A stretch of 64,000 nt of DNA from an uncultured Bacilli bacterium (GCA_934098705.1 CAKOPC010000003.1:96844-160843), one strand, 5' to 3'; shown: positions 36,829-45,717, numbered from the stretch's first letter. Program-made: numbers and translations. The notes: a model not told the origin generated them from the letters alone.

Positions 36829-37133
36829 TTATTATTACCTGCTTCTTCTTGTAAAACCTTTAGAGCCATTTCAATTACTTTCCACTCTTTTTCATTTGTT
36901 ATTGGTTTTAATTTCATTAATCCTTTTTCTTCATCTTTTGTAAGTATAGAGCCATAAGCTTTTAAGTTTCCTTTTTCATCTGTTTCATTATCTGTATAAG
37001 CAAGATAATGAACGCCATCTTTTGAGTCGAATTCTAAAAGTTTATAAAATGTCTTTTTCTCTCCTTTTTCATTAAATCCAATAAACATATCATCTCTTAA
37101 TGTTTCTTCTTTTAAATTTTCTTCTTTTTCCAT
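36825..37133 (-). CDS. DUF1292 protein, YrzB-like
   Basis: Small acidic protein of 102 residues in the DUF1292/YrzB family, a constant neighbour of ruvX in Firmicutes with no defined function. The beta-rich core TFYKLLEFDSKDGVHYLAYTD and the tail WKVIEMALKVLQEE are typical. It starts after AGGAGG, which overlaps the end of ruvX, and ends overlapping mltG by four bases. Probably cytoplasmic. Confidence 0.85.
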   Translation of the reverse strand: MEKEENLKEETLRDDMFIGFNEKGEKKTFYKLLEFDSKDGVHYLAYTDNETDEKGNLKAYGSILTKDEEKGLMKLKPITNEKEWKVIEMALKVLQEEAGNNK

Positions 37134-37139
37134 TTTTGT

Positions 37140-37553
37140 CTACCTCCTTTTATCTAAGTAAGACTGAAGTATTATAATTGCTGATTGCCCGTCTATTATT
37201 TTTTTTCTTTTTCCTCTAGACATATTACTGCCCTCTATCAAAGCCTGATGGGCTATTTTAGTTGTTAATCTTTCATCCTCTAAAATAACTGGTATATCAA
37301 CTAATTTTTCTAAAGATTCTTTAAATTTAATTGTTCTTAGGGCACTTTCTCCAATAGTATTATTCATATTTTTAGGAAACCCTAAAATTATTTTTTCTAT
37401 TTCTTCTTTATTTACAATATCTTTTATTTCTAAAAGTAGTTTTTCTTCTTCTTTATAAGTAATATTTTTATAAAAACTTGCTATAGTATGGGTTCTATCT
37501 GTTATAGCTACTCCACAAGTTTTTGTTCCTAAATCAAGTCCTAAATATCTCAT
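37140..37553 (-). CDS. ruvX: Holliday junction resolvase-like RuvX/YqgF
   Basis: RNase H-fold nuclease of 137 residues, linked to pre-16S rRNA processing and possibly Holliday junction cleavage. Signatures include MRYLGLDLGTKTCGVAITD with the first catalytic Asp, IILGFPKNMNNTIGESALRT, VILEDERLTT with Glu, and KKIIDGQSAIIILQSYL with the last Asp. It follows ireB by one base and precedes the YrzB-like gene, the standard Firmicutes order. Confidence 0.96.
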   Translation of the reverse strand: MRYLGLDLGTKTCGVAITDRTHTIASFYKNITYKEEEKLLLEIKDIVNKEEIEKIILGFPKNMNNTIGESALRTIKFKESLEKLVDIPVILEDERLTTKIAHQALIEGSNMSRGKRKKIIDGQSAIIILQSYLDKRR

Positions 37554-37802
37554 TTATAAATCCTTTAAATAACTTTTTAATAGTCTTTCAACTATTTTTT
37601 CCCTTTCTATTTTTGATATTAATTTTCTACAATCTTTATAGTTTGTAATATATGTTAAATCTCCTGTTAAAAGATACCCTACTATTTGATTTATACCATT
37701 ATAACCTTTTTCTTCTAAGTTTCTCTTAACTTTTAATAATGTTTCTGTTATCATGTAATTTTCAAGATCAGAAACATTAAATATCATTGTTTTATCTTCC
37801 AT
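37554..37802 (-). CDS. ireB: IreB family regulatory phosphoprotein
   Basis: Protein of 82 residues in the DUF965/IreB family. In Enterococcus IreB is phosphorylated by the PASTA kinase IreK and limits cephalosporin resistance. Family features are the near N-terminal TMIFNVSDLE with phosphorylatable Thr, then KGYNGINQIVGYLLTGDLTYITNYKDCRKLI and a basic C-terminus. First gene of the ireB-ruvX-yrzB-mltG-trmR-trhP1-trhP2 operon. Start follows AAAAGGAG. Confidence 0.93.
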   Translation of the reverse strand: MEDKTMIFNVSDLENYMITETLLKVKRNLEEKGYNGINQIVGYLLTGDLTYITNYKDCRKLISKIEREKIVERLLKSYLKDL

Positions 37803-37835
37803 TATATTTTTGCTCCTTTTAAAATGTTCATAAGT

Positions 37836-37865
37836 ATTTTATCATATTTTGTAGCTTTTTGGCAA
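37836..37865 (-). promoter_or_regulatory. Promoter of the ireB-ruvX-mltG-trhP operon
   Basis: Minus strand: -35 TTGCCA (37865-37860), 18-base spacer, extended -10 TGATAAAAT (hexamer 37841-37836). Confidence 0.65.
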
Positions 37866-37874
37866 TATTGGTTT

Positions 37875-39011
37875 CTATTTAACATATATAAAGTTCATGT
37901 ATATTAAAAATAAGAAAATAACTGTTGTAAAAATAATTCCTTTTAATCTGCTATTTTTATCTGCTTTATCTTTTACTCCTAGAGCCATTGTAATTATAAT
38001 ACCTCCAACTAAACCTCCAATATGGGCAAAGTTATCAATAGATGATGATGAAAATCCTATAAGTAAGTTTATTAAGATAACAGGAAGTATTTGACTTGTT
38101 ATTGTGTTGCCTAGATATATTCTGTAAAAGTAACCAAAGTATAACATAGCTCCTAAAAGTCCAAATATAGCACCACTTGCTCCAATACTTACTCCTCTTG
38201 TAAATAACATACTAAATAATGAACCCATTATGGCACTAAATAAATATATTACTATATACTTTGCTTTACCAAAAAAGTTTTCTATTTGACTACCTATAAT
38301 ATATAAGGAATACATGTTAACAAGTAAATGAAATAAGGATACATGAAGGAAAGCACTTGATATTAATCTATAGTAATCTCCTCCTCTAACATATGGTCCA
38401 TAAAGAGCAAAATTATTTATTAACATGGAATTTTTGTCAAAAAATAAACCATATAAAAATATTAAGACATTTATAGTTATTAACATAATTGTTAATACTG
38501 GGGTATTTGATTTAAAGATTTTATTCATTCTATCAACTTCTTCCTTACTTTTTTTATTTATATCAGTTGTTATTTTAGCAAATAATTCTATTCCTTTTTC
38601 ATCATGTTTTAACTTTTCGTTAATATCAGGAAATGTTTCATATATAAAATTATATTTTTTTAAATCTTCCTCATTTTTTATATTTATACAATCAATATCT
38701 TCTTGTGATGTTAACTTTACACTATCTCCTAAATCTGTAAAAATACTTAAAACATTTAATTTAAAATTTAATGTTTTTTTCTTTATATCTTTAACTATTC
38801 TTTTTGTCTTAAACATGTCAAATGATAACTGATCTTCATTATGAATATAATTTGAAACAATCCTTATAATTTCATATTTTTCATCCAAGTTTTCAAGCCA
38901 TATTTCATTTTTTGCACCACGTAATATAACTGGATTATAATTTTTTTCTGTTATAAAGTAATGAAGTAATTTCATAACAATTTCTTCTTTGGTATCTATT
39001 TCTATTTGCAT
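37875..39011 (-). CDS. Rhomboid-family intramembrane serine protease
   Basis: Integral membrane protease of 378 residues, similar in layout to GluP/YqgP. A soluble N-terminal domain of ~165 residues precedes about seven membrane helices. The catalytic Ser lies in SIGASGAIFGLLGAML (GxSG) and the His in NFAHIGGLVGGII. The loop before the first catalytic helix contains YRLISSAFLHVSLFHLLVNMYSLY, a rhomboid hallmark. The ATG at 39011 follows GAGG at eight bases; the earlier ATG at 39050 is next to a TATAAT -10-like box. It probably works in membrane protein quality control. Confidence 0.93.
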   Translation of the reverse strand: MQIEIDTKEEIVMKLLHYFITEKNYNPVILRGAKNEIWLENLDEKYEIIRIVSNYIHNEDQLSFDMFKTKRIVKDIKKKTLNFKLNVLSIFTDLGDSVKLTSQEDIDCINIKNEEDLKKYNFIYETFPDINEKLKHDEKGIELFAKITTDINKKSKEEVDRMNKIFKSNTPVLTIMLITINVLIFLYGLFFDKNSMLINNFALYGPYVRGGDYYRLISSAFLHVSLFHLLVNMYSLYIIGSQIENFFGKAKYIVIYLFSAIMGSLFSMLFTRGVSIGASGAIFGLLGAMLYFGYFYRIYLGNTITSQILPVILINLLIGFSSSSIDNFAHIGGLVGGIIITMALGVKDKADKNSRLKGIIFTTVIFLFLIYMNFIYVK

Positions 39012-39090
39012 AATTATTACCTCTTTTTCTAATTCATTATTATACAACATTTTTTATTATCAAGGAATAGTAAATTAACATTTTACGTAA

Positions 39091-39130
39091 AATAAAAGTA
39101 TACTTTTTATAGTTTTGGTATACTTTTATT
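39091..39130 (-). terminator. Intrinsic terminator of the XRE membrane regulator
   Basis: Arms AAAAGTATAC at 39094-39103 and GTATACTTTT at 39118-39127 are perfectly complementary, with a 14-base loop and T-rich flanks. Confidence 0.75.
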
Positions 39131-39134
39131 TATT

Positions 39135-40670
39135 TTATTCACTTGTTATTTCATTTAGTTTATCATTAATATCACTTAGTCTTTTTTTCAAATATTCATT
39201 TTCTTCCATTAAAGATGTGTTAGTATCCTCTAAAGCTTGTATTTCTTCTTCTTTTTCATTTATTATACTGTATAAATCATCTATTCTATCTTGCATATTG
39301 GAACTATAGATATTTTCTTCATAATTTTTTATATTTTGTCCTATTTTTTCTATATTAGTTTCATTTGATGTAATTATAATTTCTACATCTAATAATCTAT
39401 TATAATTATGAATTGTTTTATGTTTTAAGTCATTCACAACTATTTTATACATATCTTTTACTGGTATTTTATATAAATCTTTATGGTCTAACATTATATA
39501 ATTATTATCTTTACTTATTTCATAATCATTATATTTATTATAATAAGTTATCTTTATATTTATTTCATCTTTTAAATCATTATTTATTTCATATTTTGTT
39601 ACAGTACTATAAAATCTATCTGTTACTATTATTAAATCATCTTGCATTTTATATGACTTTTCTATAGTCTTTTGTGTTGTTATATTTGATACATTATCTG
39701 TAAAGGTTGTATTTACAAATTCAATAGATGTTATGCCTATACCTATTCCAAATGTAAGTAAACTTATAAGCATTATAATAAAAGTATTTTTAACATTAAT
39801 AGTTTTATTAAATATAATGTAGTATTCAATATATAATATAATTAAATTTATACTTATTGATGACATTATTATAAATAACATACCTATATATAAGACACCA
39901 CTTAATAAAAGTACTAAATATATTATAAGCATCATACCTAAGAAGACTAATGAAAAGATGAATGGTAGTCCCATAAATATTACAAATATTTTAATAAAGA
40001 ACATAAATATTGATGATAATACATCAAAGAAATTATTAGCTTTATCTGTTTTTATATCTTTATTTTTTTCTTGTTTTATATTATTTTCTAATGGTTTTTC
40101 TACATGTTCTTCTTTATACATTTCTTCATATCTATCTAAATATCTTATTTTATAGATATATGTAAATATAATAACTGCTAAAATAATAAATACTACTTCA
40201 AGCAATGTATGCCATATATTAGATAAAATGTATGATGCATTACCTGGGAATATTTCAAAAAAGTCTGTTCCTAAATTATAGATAACATTAAATATTGTTT
40301 TACGAAATATTATAAATAATAAAACTATAAATAACATTTCTATAATACATGATAAGATATTTTTAAATGTCATATGTCTTAACATTTCATAACTTCTTTT
40401 TATTAAATCTAATATACCGTAAACTAGGTTGCTAATATTATTTTTAGATGTTTTTTTATTTGTAAACTCCTTTACGTTATCATTTGTTAAATCATCTAGT
40501 GTTACATTAAATATTTTACATATTTCTATTAATTTATCCATTTCTGGATAAGTGCTACCTCCTTCCCACTTGGATACTGATTGTCTTGATACATCAAGCA
40601 TATCTGCTAATTGTTCTTGGGAAAGATGTTTTTCTTTCCTTAATTTTTGTAGTTTAGTACAAAATTTCAT
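39135..40670 (-). CDS. XRE-family regulator fused to a membrane domain and coiled coil
   Basis: Protein of 511 residues. The first ~65 residues form an XRE helix-turn-helix (LSQEQLADMLDVSRQSVSKWE) for DNA binding. Several membrane segments follow (about 90-175 and 225-335), then an extracytoplasmic beta-like domain (~340-460) and a Glu-rich C-terminal coiled coil (DLYSIINEKEEEIQALEDTN). Membrane-tethered one-component regulators of this type sense envelope or external signals. The ATG at 40670 has GAGGTGAG; an upstream start at 40715 does not. A dyad at 40726-40747 in its leader could be its own operator. Confidence 0.85.
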   Translation of the reverse strand: MKFCTKLQKLRKEKHLSQEQLADMLDVSRQSVSKWEGGSTYPEMDKLIEICKIFNVTLDDLTNDNVKEFTNKKTSKNNISNLVYGILDLIKRSYEMLRHMTFKNILSCIIEMLFIVLLFIIFRKTIFNVIYNLGTDFFEIFPGNASYILSNIWHTLLEVVFIILAVIIFTYIYKIRYLDRYEEMYKEEHVEKPLENNIKQEKNKDIKTDKANNFFDVLSSIFMFFIKIFVIFMGLPFIFSLVFLGMMLIIYLVLLLSGVLYIGMLFIIMSSISINLIILYIEYYIIFNKTINVKNTFIIMLISLLTFGIGIGITSIEFVNTTFTDNVSNITTQKTIEKSYKMQDDLIIVTDRFYSTVTKYEINNDLKDEINIKITYYNKYNDYEISKDNNYIMLDHKDLYKIPVKDMYKIVVNDLKHKTIHNYNRLLDVEIIITSNETNIEKIGQNIKNYEENIYSSNMQDRIDDLYSIINEKEEEIQALEDTNTSLMEENEYLKKRLSDINDKLNEITSE

Positions 40671-40725
40671 TTTTCTCACCTCGATAAAAATTCTACTAAA
40701 AAATAATATTTCCATCTACCAATTT

Positions 40726-40747
40726 CTAGTTGTTTTTTGTAAACTAG
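40726..40747. promoter_or_regulatory. CTAGTT/AACTAG dyad upstream of the XRE regulator
   Basis: Inverted repeat with six-base arms at 40726-40731 and 40742-40747, just downstream of a TATAAT -10 box at 40770-40765 (minus strand). It is placed where an autoregulatory operator or a leader hairpin would be expected. Confidence 0.45.
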
Positions 40748-40815
40748 GGGTTGCATTTACATATATTATATAACTTTTTTAATATTTTTAAAGATAATTT
40801 AGTTTTTTTACACAA

Positions 40816-40850
40816 AAAAATCTATAAAAAGTTTTAGCTTTTTATAGATT
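40816..40850 (-). terminator. Intrinsic terminator of the bactofilin-like gene
   Basis: Twelve-base arms ATCTATAAAAAG and CTTTTTATAGAT at 40820-40831 and 40838-40849 pair perfectly, followed on the minus strand by TTTTTTTG. Confidence 0.85.
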
Positions 40851-40859
40851 CATATTTTA

Positions 40860-42035
40860 TTATTTTACTTCTTTTTTAGAAAATAATATCTTTTTAATAA
40901 TTCCAAGTCCTAAACATAAAGTAATTATTGATACTAATGTTCCAATAAATGGTACAACTTTTAATAATTCTATAATAACTATTCCAAGTAATATTGCTAA
41001 ATAATTATTTACATCAGTCTTATTAAATACTTTTCTTATTAAAATATCTCCAAGTAAATAACCAACAAATATTGTTGTAAGATATATCATAATACCATAC
41101 ATTATAAATCCTATTATTGCTAGTGGTATACCAATTATAGTCATTAACATTACAATTAAAAATACTGGAAGTGCTATAAGAATTAAGAATCCTATTAAAG
41201 TATCTTTAAGACCATTTACAAAGTTATATTCATTTGTTACTTCTTTTAACTTTTTAAATATATTAGGCCATAGAGCATTTAATATTACTCCAATTAATAT
41301 AAGTCCTAATAAAGATACTACAAAGTTTTGAATCTTTACTTTAGTTGTTTCTTCTTCTCTTTCTATACCTTTATATGTTTCTACTTTTGTAATAGTAGAA
41401 TTGTCAATACCTTTAGTATTAGCATTATCATTATATTTTAAGGTACCATTAATTACAACATTATCTCCTAAAACAAGGTTTGATGTAGTTACATAAACAT
41501 TACCATTAATTACTGTGTTATCAAGATTTAAAGTTGATGCAGCAACATATAAATTACCATTTATAACTGTTGATATAGTAGCTTTATTTCCTGCTAAATA
41601 AAAATCTCTTCCTATTTTAGATGTTTTATCTATATTTATAACATTTCCAGCTACAAATAAATCTTTTTCATATTCTCCTTTAATGTCTATTTTATTTCCT
41701 GCAACAAAACCATATTCATGTTTTCCTAATATGTTAATGCTATCTCCTGCAACAAAACCAATACCATTTACATTAGCATTATCATAAATACTTGAACCAG
41801 CAAAGAATGTACTTCTATTATAGTTTCCTGTAATAGTTAAGTCATCTCCTGCTTTAAAGTTATCAGTTTCATATACTATTTTAGAATCATCTACATTTGT
41901 TACATCAACAACTGGTGCGGTTTCATCATCTAAAGAAATAAGAGCAATATCATCATTTTCTAAAGCTTTTACAAATGGTGTTACAAGTAATAATGCAAAT
42001 ACAAATGTTAACAATATTTTTTTAATATTTTTCAT
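40860..42035 (-). CDS. Exported bactofilin-like beta-helix protein with membrane domain
   Basis: Protein of 391 residues. A signal peptide (ILLTFVFALLLVTPFVKALE) is followed by a low-complexity start and a right-handed beta-helix-like repeat region of ~130 residues, with repeating units such as INGNLYVAASTLNLDNT and INGNVYVTTSNLVLGDN, as in polymer-forming bactofilins. The C-terminal ~150 residues hold about five membrane helices. Classical bactofilins are cytoplasmic; this one is predicted to present the repeats outside. The ATG at 42035 follows GGAGG. It could scaffold envelope proteins; not assigned to a named family. Confidence 0.78.
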   Translation of the reverse strand: MKNIKKILLTFVFALLLVTPFVKALENDDIALISLDDETAPVVDVTNVDDSKIVYETDNFKAGDDLTITGNYNRSTFFAGSSIYDNANVNGIGFVAGDSINILGKHEYGFVAGNKIDIKGEYEKDLFVAGNVINIDKTSKIGRDFYLAGNKATISTVINGNLYVAASTLNLDNTVINGNVYVTTSNLVLGDNVVINGTLKYNDNANTKGIDNSTITKVETYKGIEREEETTKVKIQNFVVSLLGLILIGVILNALWPNIFKKLKEVTNEYNFVNGLKDTLIGFLILIALPVFLIVMLMTIIGIPLAIIGFIMYGIMIYLTTIFVGYLLGDILIRKVFNKTDVNNYLAILLGIVIIELLKVVPFIGTLVSIITLCLGLGIIKKILFSKKEVK

Positions 42036-42053
42036 ATCTTTCCTCCTACCATA

Positions 42054-42082
42054 ATTATACATCTTTATAGGTATTAAATCAA
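42054..42082 (-). promoter_or_regulatory. Promoter of the bactofilin-like gene
   Basis: Minus strand: -35 TTGATT (42082-42077), 17-base spacer, -10 TATAAT (42059-42054). Confidence 0.75.
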
Positions 42083-42283
42083 TTAAAATAAGGTTTATAA
42101 AGTATTTTATGAGATTAATTTACTTTTCTATTTATGCAACATTTTTATATTTATTTTCATTAGCTTTATATTTTTTTTGCAAAGTTATAAATTAATCAAT
42201 AGTTAATTAAAGGTATACTTGCTAATTCTTATTTTATAAAATATTTAATAATTATAATAGATTATAATAGATAACAAATTAAC

Positions 42284-42310
42284 AAAAAAGGTGCTTTTTA
42301 TACACCTTTT
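42284..42310 (-). terminator. Intrinsic terminator of clpB
   Basis: Minus strand AAAAGGTG and CACCTTTT (42310-42303 and 42293-42286) flank a nine-base loop containing the stop codon, followed by TTG. The 175 bases beyond it toward 42110 are AT-rich and contain only a short tandem AATAGATTAT repeat near 42252-42275. Confidence 0.8.
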
Positions 42311-44394
42311 ATAATAAGTTTATCTTTGTATGAAACATTTATAGTTTCATCATTTTTTATAGAACCTTCGATAATTTCTTTAGCAAGAGCTGTTTCAAGT
42401 TCTTTTGATACAAGTCTTTTTAAAGGTCTTGCTCCATAATATTCATCATAACCATTGTCAATAAAGTAATCTTTTGCAGATTTATCAAGATTTATTTTTA
42501 TATTTAAGTCTTTTAGTCTTCCTTCTATCTCTCGTATAATTTTATCTAGGATGTCATATAAAGCTTCTTTTGTTAATTTATTAAAGATAATTATTTCATC
42601 AACACGGTTTAAAAATTCTGGTTTAAAGTATTTATTAAGTTCTGTTTTAACAAGTTCATCATGTCCTTCCAAAATATGCTCACTACCAACATTTGATGTC
42701 ATTATGATAATTGTATTTTTAAAGTCTACAACACGTCCATTTGAATCAGTACACCTACCATCATCTAGTATTTGTAGTAATAGGTTTAATACTTCTGGAT
42801 GGGCTTTTTCTATTTCATCAAATAGGATAATACTATAAGGATTACGTCTTACAGCTTCTGTTAATTGTCCGCCTTCTTCATATCCTACATATCCTGGAGG
42901 AGAACCAATAAGTCTTGAGACAGAGAACTTTTCCATATACTCACTCATATCAATTCTTATCATGTGTTTATAATCATCAAATAGTTCATATGCTAAAGTT
43001 TTAGCAACCTCTGTTTTACCAACTCCAGTTGGACCTAAGAATATAAAGGAACCAATAGGTCTATTTGGATCTTTAATGCCACTTCTTGATCTTATAATTG
43101 CATTACTTACAAGAGTTAAAGCCTCTTTTTGACCTATTACATTTTTTGATAAGTTGTTATATAGATTTAGTAATTTATCTTTTTCACTTGATATAAGTTT
43201 AGTTATTGGAATAGATGTCCATTTTGAGATAACATTTGCTATATCATCACTATCTACAACATTACTTAATAATCTATTTTTATCTTGTTTTTGTAAAGAA
43301 TCAAGTTCTTTCTCAAGACTTGGTATAACACCATGTTTTAATCTTGCTGCTTGTTCTAGGTCATATCTGTTTTCTGCTTGTTCTAAGTCAAATACAGCTT
43401 TACCTATTTCTTCTTTTTTACTTTGTATTTTTTCATTTATATTTTTTTCATTATTCCAATCTGTTTGTAATCTTTCTTGTTCTAATTTTAAATCTTTTAA
43501 TTCCTTATCTATCTCTTCACATCTTTTAACAGATACAGTATCTTTTTCTTTTTTTATAGCTTCTTTTTCTATTTCAAGTCTCATTATTTTTCTTGTTAAG
43601 TTGTCAAGAGATGTCGGTACTGAATCCATTTGTACTCTTATAGTTGCACAAGCTTCATCTACTAAATCTATTGCTTTATCTGGAAGATATCTATCTGTTA
43701 TATATCTATTTGAAAGTACAGCTGCAGATACTAAAGCTTTATCTTTTATTGATACTCCATGATGGATTTCAAAACTACTTTTTAGTCCTCTTAAAATTGT
43801 TATTGTATCTTCAACAGTTGGTTCATGTACTATGATTTTTTGGAAACGTCTTTCTAGTGCACCATCTTTTTCAATATACTTACGGTATTCATTTAAAGTT
43901 GTTGCTCCAATTAATTTTATTTCACCACGAGCAAGAAGGGGTTTTAATATGTTACCAGTATCCATACCTTCCGCACCATTGCCTACGATTGTATGGATTT
44001 CATCTATAAACATAATAATATTACCTTCGCTTTTTTTCACTTCTTTTAAGACTTTTTCAAGTCTTTCCTCAAATTCTCCACGATATTTTGCTCCTGCTAC
44101 TAAACTTGCCATATCAAGTTCCCAAATTGTTTTGTTCTTTAAGCTTTCAGGCACATCTCCTCTTACAATTCTTTGGGCTAAACCTTCAACAATGGCAGTT
44201 TTTCCAACACCAGGCTCACCAATTAAAACGGGATTATTTTTGGTTTTACGTGATAAAATACGAGTAATGCTTCTTATTTCTTCATCTCTACCAATAACTG
44301 GATCAACTTTTCTTTTCTTTACTGCTTCAGTTATGTTACGTCCGTACTTTTCTAGTACATTTTCTTCTTCATTATTATTATTATTATTAAACAT
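42298..44394 (-). CDS. clpB: ClpB-type disaggregase lacking the N-terminal domain
   Basis: Hsp100 AAA+ chaperone that, with DnaK, rescues aggregated proteins. At 698 residues it is ~160 shorter than usual because the Clp_N repeat domain is missing; the chain starts with an Asn/Glu run then LEKYGRNITEAVKKRKVDPVIGRDEEI. D1 has Walker A GEPGVGKTA and Walker B IIMFIDEIHT. A long coiled-coil M-domain follows (~250-390), which identifies ClpB rather than ClpC. D2 has GPTGVGKTE and ILFDEIEKAHP. No ClpP-binding loop is apparent. The ATG at 44394 follows GAGGTGA. A CIRCE element overlaps its promoter. Confidence 0.93.
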   Translation of the reverse strand: MFNNNNNNEEENVLEKYGRNITEAVKKRKVDPVIGRDEEIRSITRILSRKTKNNPVLIGEPGVGKTAIVEGLAQRIVRGDVPESLKNKTIWELDMASLVAGAKYRGEFEERLEKVLKEVKKSEGNIIMFIDEIHTIVGNGAEGMDTGNILKPLLARGEIKLIGATTLNEYRKYIEKDGALERRFQKIIVHEPTVEDTITILRGLKSSFEIHHGVSIKDKALVSAAVLSNRYITDRYLPDKAIDLVDEACATIRVQMDSVPTSLDNLTRKIMRLEIEKEAIKKEKDTVSVKRCEEIDKELKDLKLEQERLQTDWNNEKNINEKIQSKKEEIGKAVFDLEQAENRYDLEQAARLKHGVIPSLEKELDSLQKQDKNRLLSNVVDSDDIANVISKWTSIPITKLISSEKDKLLNLYNNLSKNVIGQKEALTLVSNAIIRSRSGIKDPNRPIGSFIFLGPTGVGKTEVAKTLAYELFDDYKHMIRIDMSEYMEKFSVSRLIGSPPGYVGYEEGGQLTEAVRRNPYSIILFDEIEKAHPEVLNLLLQILDDGRCTDSNGRVVDFKNTIIIMTSNVGSEHILEGHDELVKTELNKYFKPEFLNRVDEIIIFNKLTKEALYDILDKIIREIEGRLKDLNIKINLDKSAKDYFIDNGYDEYYGARPLKRLVSKELETALAKEIIEGSIKNDETINVSYKDKLIIKGV

Positions 44395-44416
44395 ATTTAT
44401 CACCTCACAATTAAAT

Positions 44417-44444
44417 ATTATACCACAAAATTAGCACTTGTCAA
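44417..44444 (-). promoter_or_regulatory. Promoter of clpB
   Basis: Minus strand: -35 TTGACA (44444-44439), 16-base spacer, extended -10 TGGTATAAT (hexamer 44422-44417). It overlaps the CIRCE operator, so HrcA binding would block polymerase. Confidence 0.85.
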
Positions 44445-44457
44445 GTCAAAGTGCTAA
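44431..44457. promoter_or_regulatory. CIRCE element (HrcA operator)
   Basis: TTAGCACTT-N9-AAGTGCTAA, the nine-base arms of the CIRCE consensus (TTAGCACTC-N9-GAGTGCTAA) with one symmetric change per arm. It covers the clpB -35 box, predicting heat-shock control by HrcA, which is not in this window. Confidence 0.93.
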
Positions 44458-44464
44458 TTTTTTT

Positions 44465-44494
44465 AAAAAAAGAAAATACATCTTTTTGATGTAC
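44465..44494 (-). terminator. Intrinsic terminator of the PLP-lyase gene
   Basis: Minus strand GTACATC-AAAAA-GATGTAT followed by TTTCTTTTTTT, just after the stop at 44500 and upstream of the clpB operator. Confidence 0.8.
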
Positions 44495-44499
44495 TATTC

Positions 44500-45717
44500 T
44501 TATAGGTTTTTGATGGCATTTATAACACCAAGTTTACCATATTCATAGGTTAATGCTCCTTGTTGATAAGCAATATATGGGTATTTTATAGGACCATCAC
44601 ATGATAATTCTATTGATGAACCTTGGGTAAAACAACCTGCAGCCATTATTACTTTATTATCATAACCTGGCATAGCATCTGGAACTGGAGTTGCAAAGCT
44701 ATCAATTAAAGAACCGTTTTGAATACCTTGACAATATTTTATAAGTTTTTCTTCATCTTTAAATATTATATTTTGAACGATATCTACCCTTTCCTCATTG
44801 TATTTTGGTTCAACTTCATATCCTAAATCTTCCATTATTTTACTTGTAAAAACGGCTGTTTTTAAGGCACTTTTAATAACGCTTGGGGCAAAAGCTAAAC
44901 CTTGAAGGATATTTCTATTAGCTCCTAAACTTGGTCCTACTTCCATTCCTTCGCCAGGAAGAGTTAATCTTTCACCGCATAAATCAACTAAATCTTCTCT
45001 TCCTACGATATAAGCCCCATTTTTTGCTATTCCTCCTCCTAAATTTTTTATAAGGGAACCAACAACAATATCAGCTCCTACTTCAGTTGGCTCTTGTTTA
45101 GTTACAAATTCACAATAACAATTATCTATCATTACAATAGTTTTAGGACTTATACTTTTAATCAATTTTATTACTTTTTCAACCTTATCTAAATTTATAC
45201 TTTTTCTTACTGAATATCCTTTAGATCTTTGAATTTCTACTACTTTTATAAAGTGTTCTTTTAAAGTTTTCTCTATTTTTTCATAATCAAAGTCATTATT
45301 TATTAAATCTATTTGCTCATATAAAACATTAAATGATTTTAATGAACTTTTATTATCTCTTATACCTATTACTTCATCTAACGTATCATATGGCTTTCCA
45401 CATATACTTAAAAGAGTATCATTTGGTCTTAAAAGAGCAAATAAACATACTGATAAAGCATGACTTCCTGATATAAATTGATTTCTTACCAAAGCTTTAT
45501 CACATTTAAAAATTGTTTTATATACATTTTCTATTGCATCTCTTCCTAAATCATTGTAACCATATCCTGTTGTTGTATTAAAATGACATTCACTAATGTT
45601 ATTTTTTATAAAAGCATTAAGTACTTTTTGTGTATTATATAAACATATATCATCTATTTTATTAAATTCATCTTGTATTTTTTTTTCTACTTTACATACT
45701 AAATTATCTATTTCCAT
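44500..45717 (-). CDS. PLP-dependent methionine gamma-lyase family protein (YnbB/aluminium-resistance type)
   Basis: Fold-type I PLP enzyme of 405 residues, a family annotated as methionine gamma-lyase-like or aluminium resistance protein. Seen are GYGYNDLGRDAIENVYKTIF, the cofactor loop in QFISGSHALSVCLFALLRPND, MIDNCYCEF with the pyridine-binding Asp, and the Schiff-base Lys in GSLIKNLGGGIA, plus the signature GPSLGANRNILQGLAFAP. The true substrate is unproven. The ATG at 45717 follows GGAGG; it overlaps the upstream reductase gene by 14 bases, forming a two-gene operon. Confidence 0.88.
   Translation of the reverse strand: MEIDNLVCKVEKKIQDEFNKIDDICLYNTQKVLNAFIKNNISECHFNTTTGYGYNDLGRDAIENVYKTIFKCDKALVRNQFISGSHALSVCLFALLRPNDTLLSICGKPYDTLDEVIGIRDNKSSLKSFNVLYEQIDLINNDFDYEKIEKTLKEHFIKVVEIQRSKGYSVRKSINLDKVEKVIKLIKSISPKTIVMIDNCYCEFVTKQEPTEVGADIVVGSLIKNLGGGIAKNGAYIVGREDLVDLCGERLTLPGEGMEVGPSLGANRNILQGLAFAPSVIKSALKTAVFTSKIMEDLGYEVEPKYNEERVDIVQNIIFKDEEKLIKYCQGIQNGSLIDSFATPVPDAMPGYDNKVIMAAGCFTQGSSIELSCDGPIKYPYIAYQQGALTYEYGKLGVINAIKNL

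Noticed and set aside
42109..42195. 28-codon hydrophobic frame (plus strand) between the bactofilin-like gene and clpB.
   Set aside because: The nearest AAGG is about 15 bases from the ATG and no promoter is evident; AT-rich DNA gives such frames by chance.
42240..42280. Tandem ATTATAATAGAT repeats downstream of clpB considered as iterons.
   Set aside because: Two to three AT-only copies in a terminator-side gap; no initiator gene or further structure.
43154..44434. Two plus-strand frames of about 200 codons opposite clpB (43154-43762 and 43832-44434).
   Set aside because: They lack ribosome sites and promoters, have Ser/Phe/Leu-rich composition typical of antisense frames, and the minus strand encodes a clear AAA+ protein.
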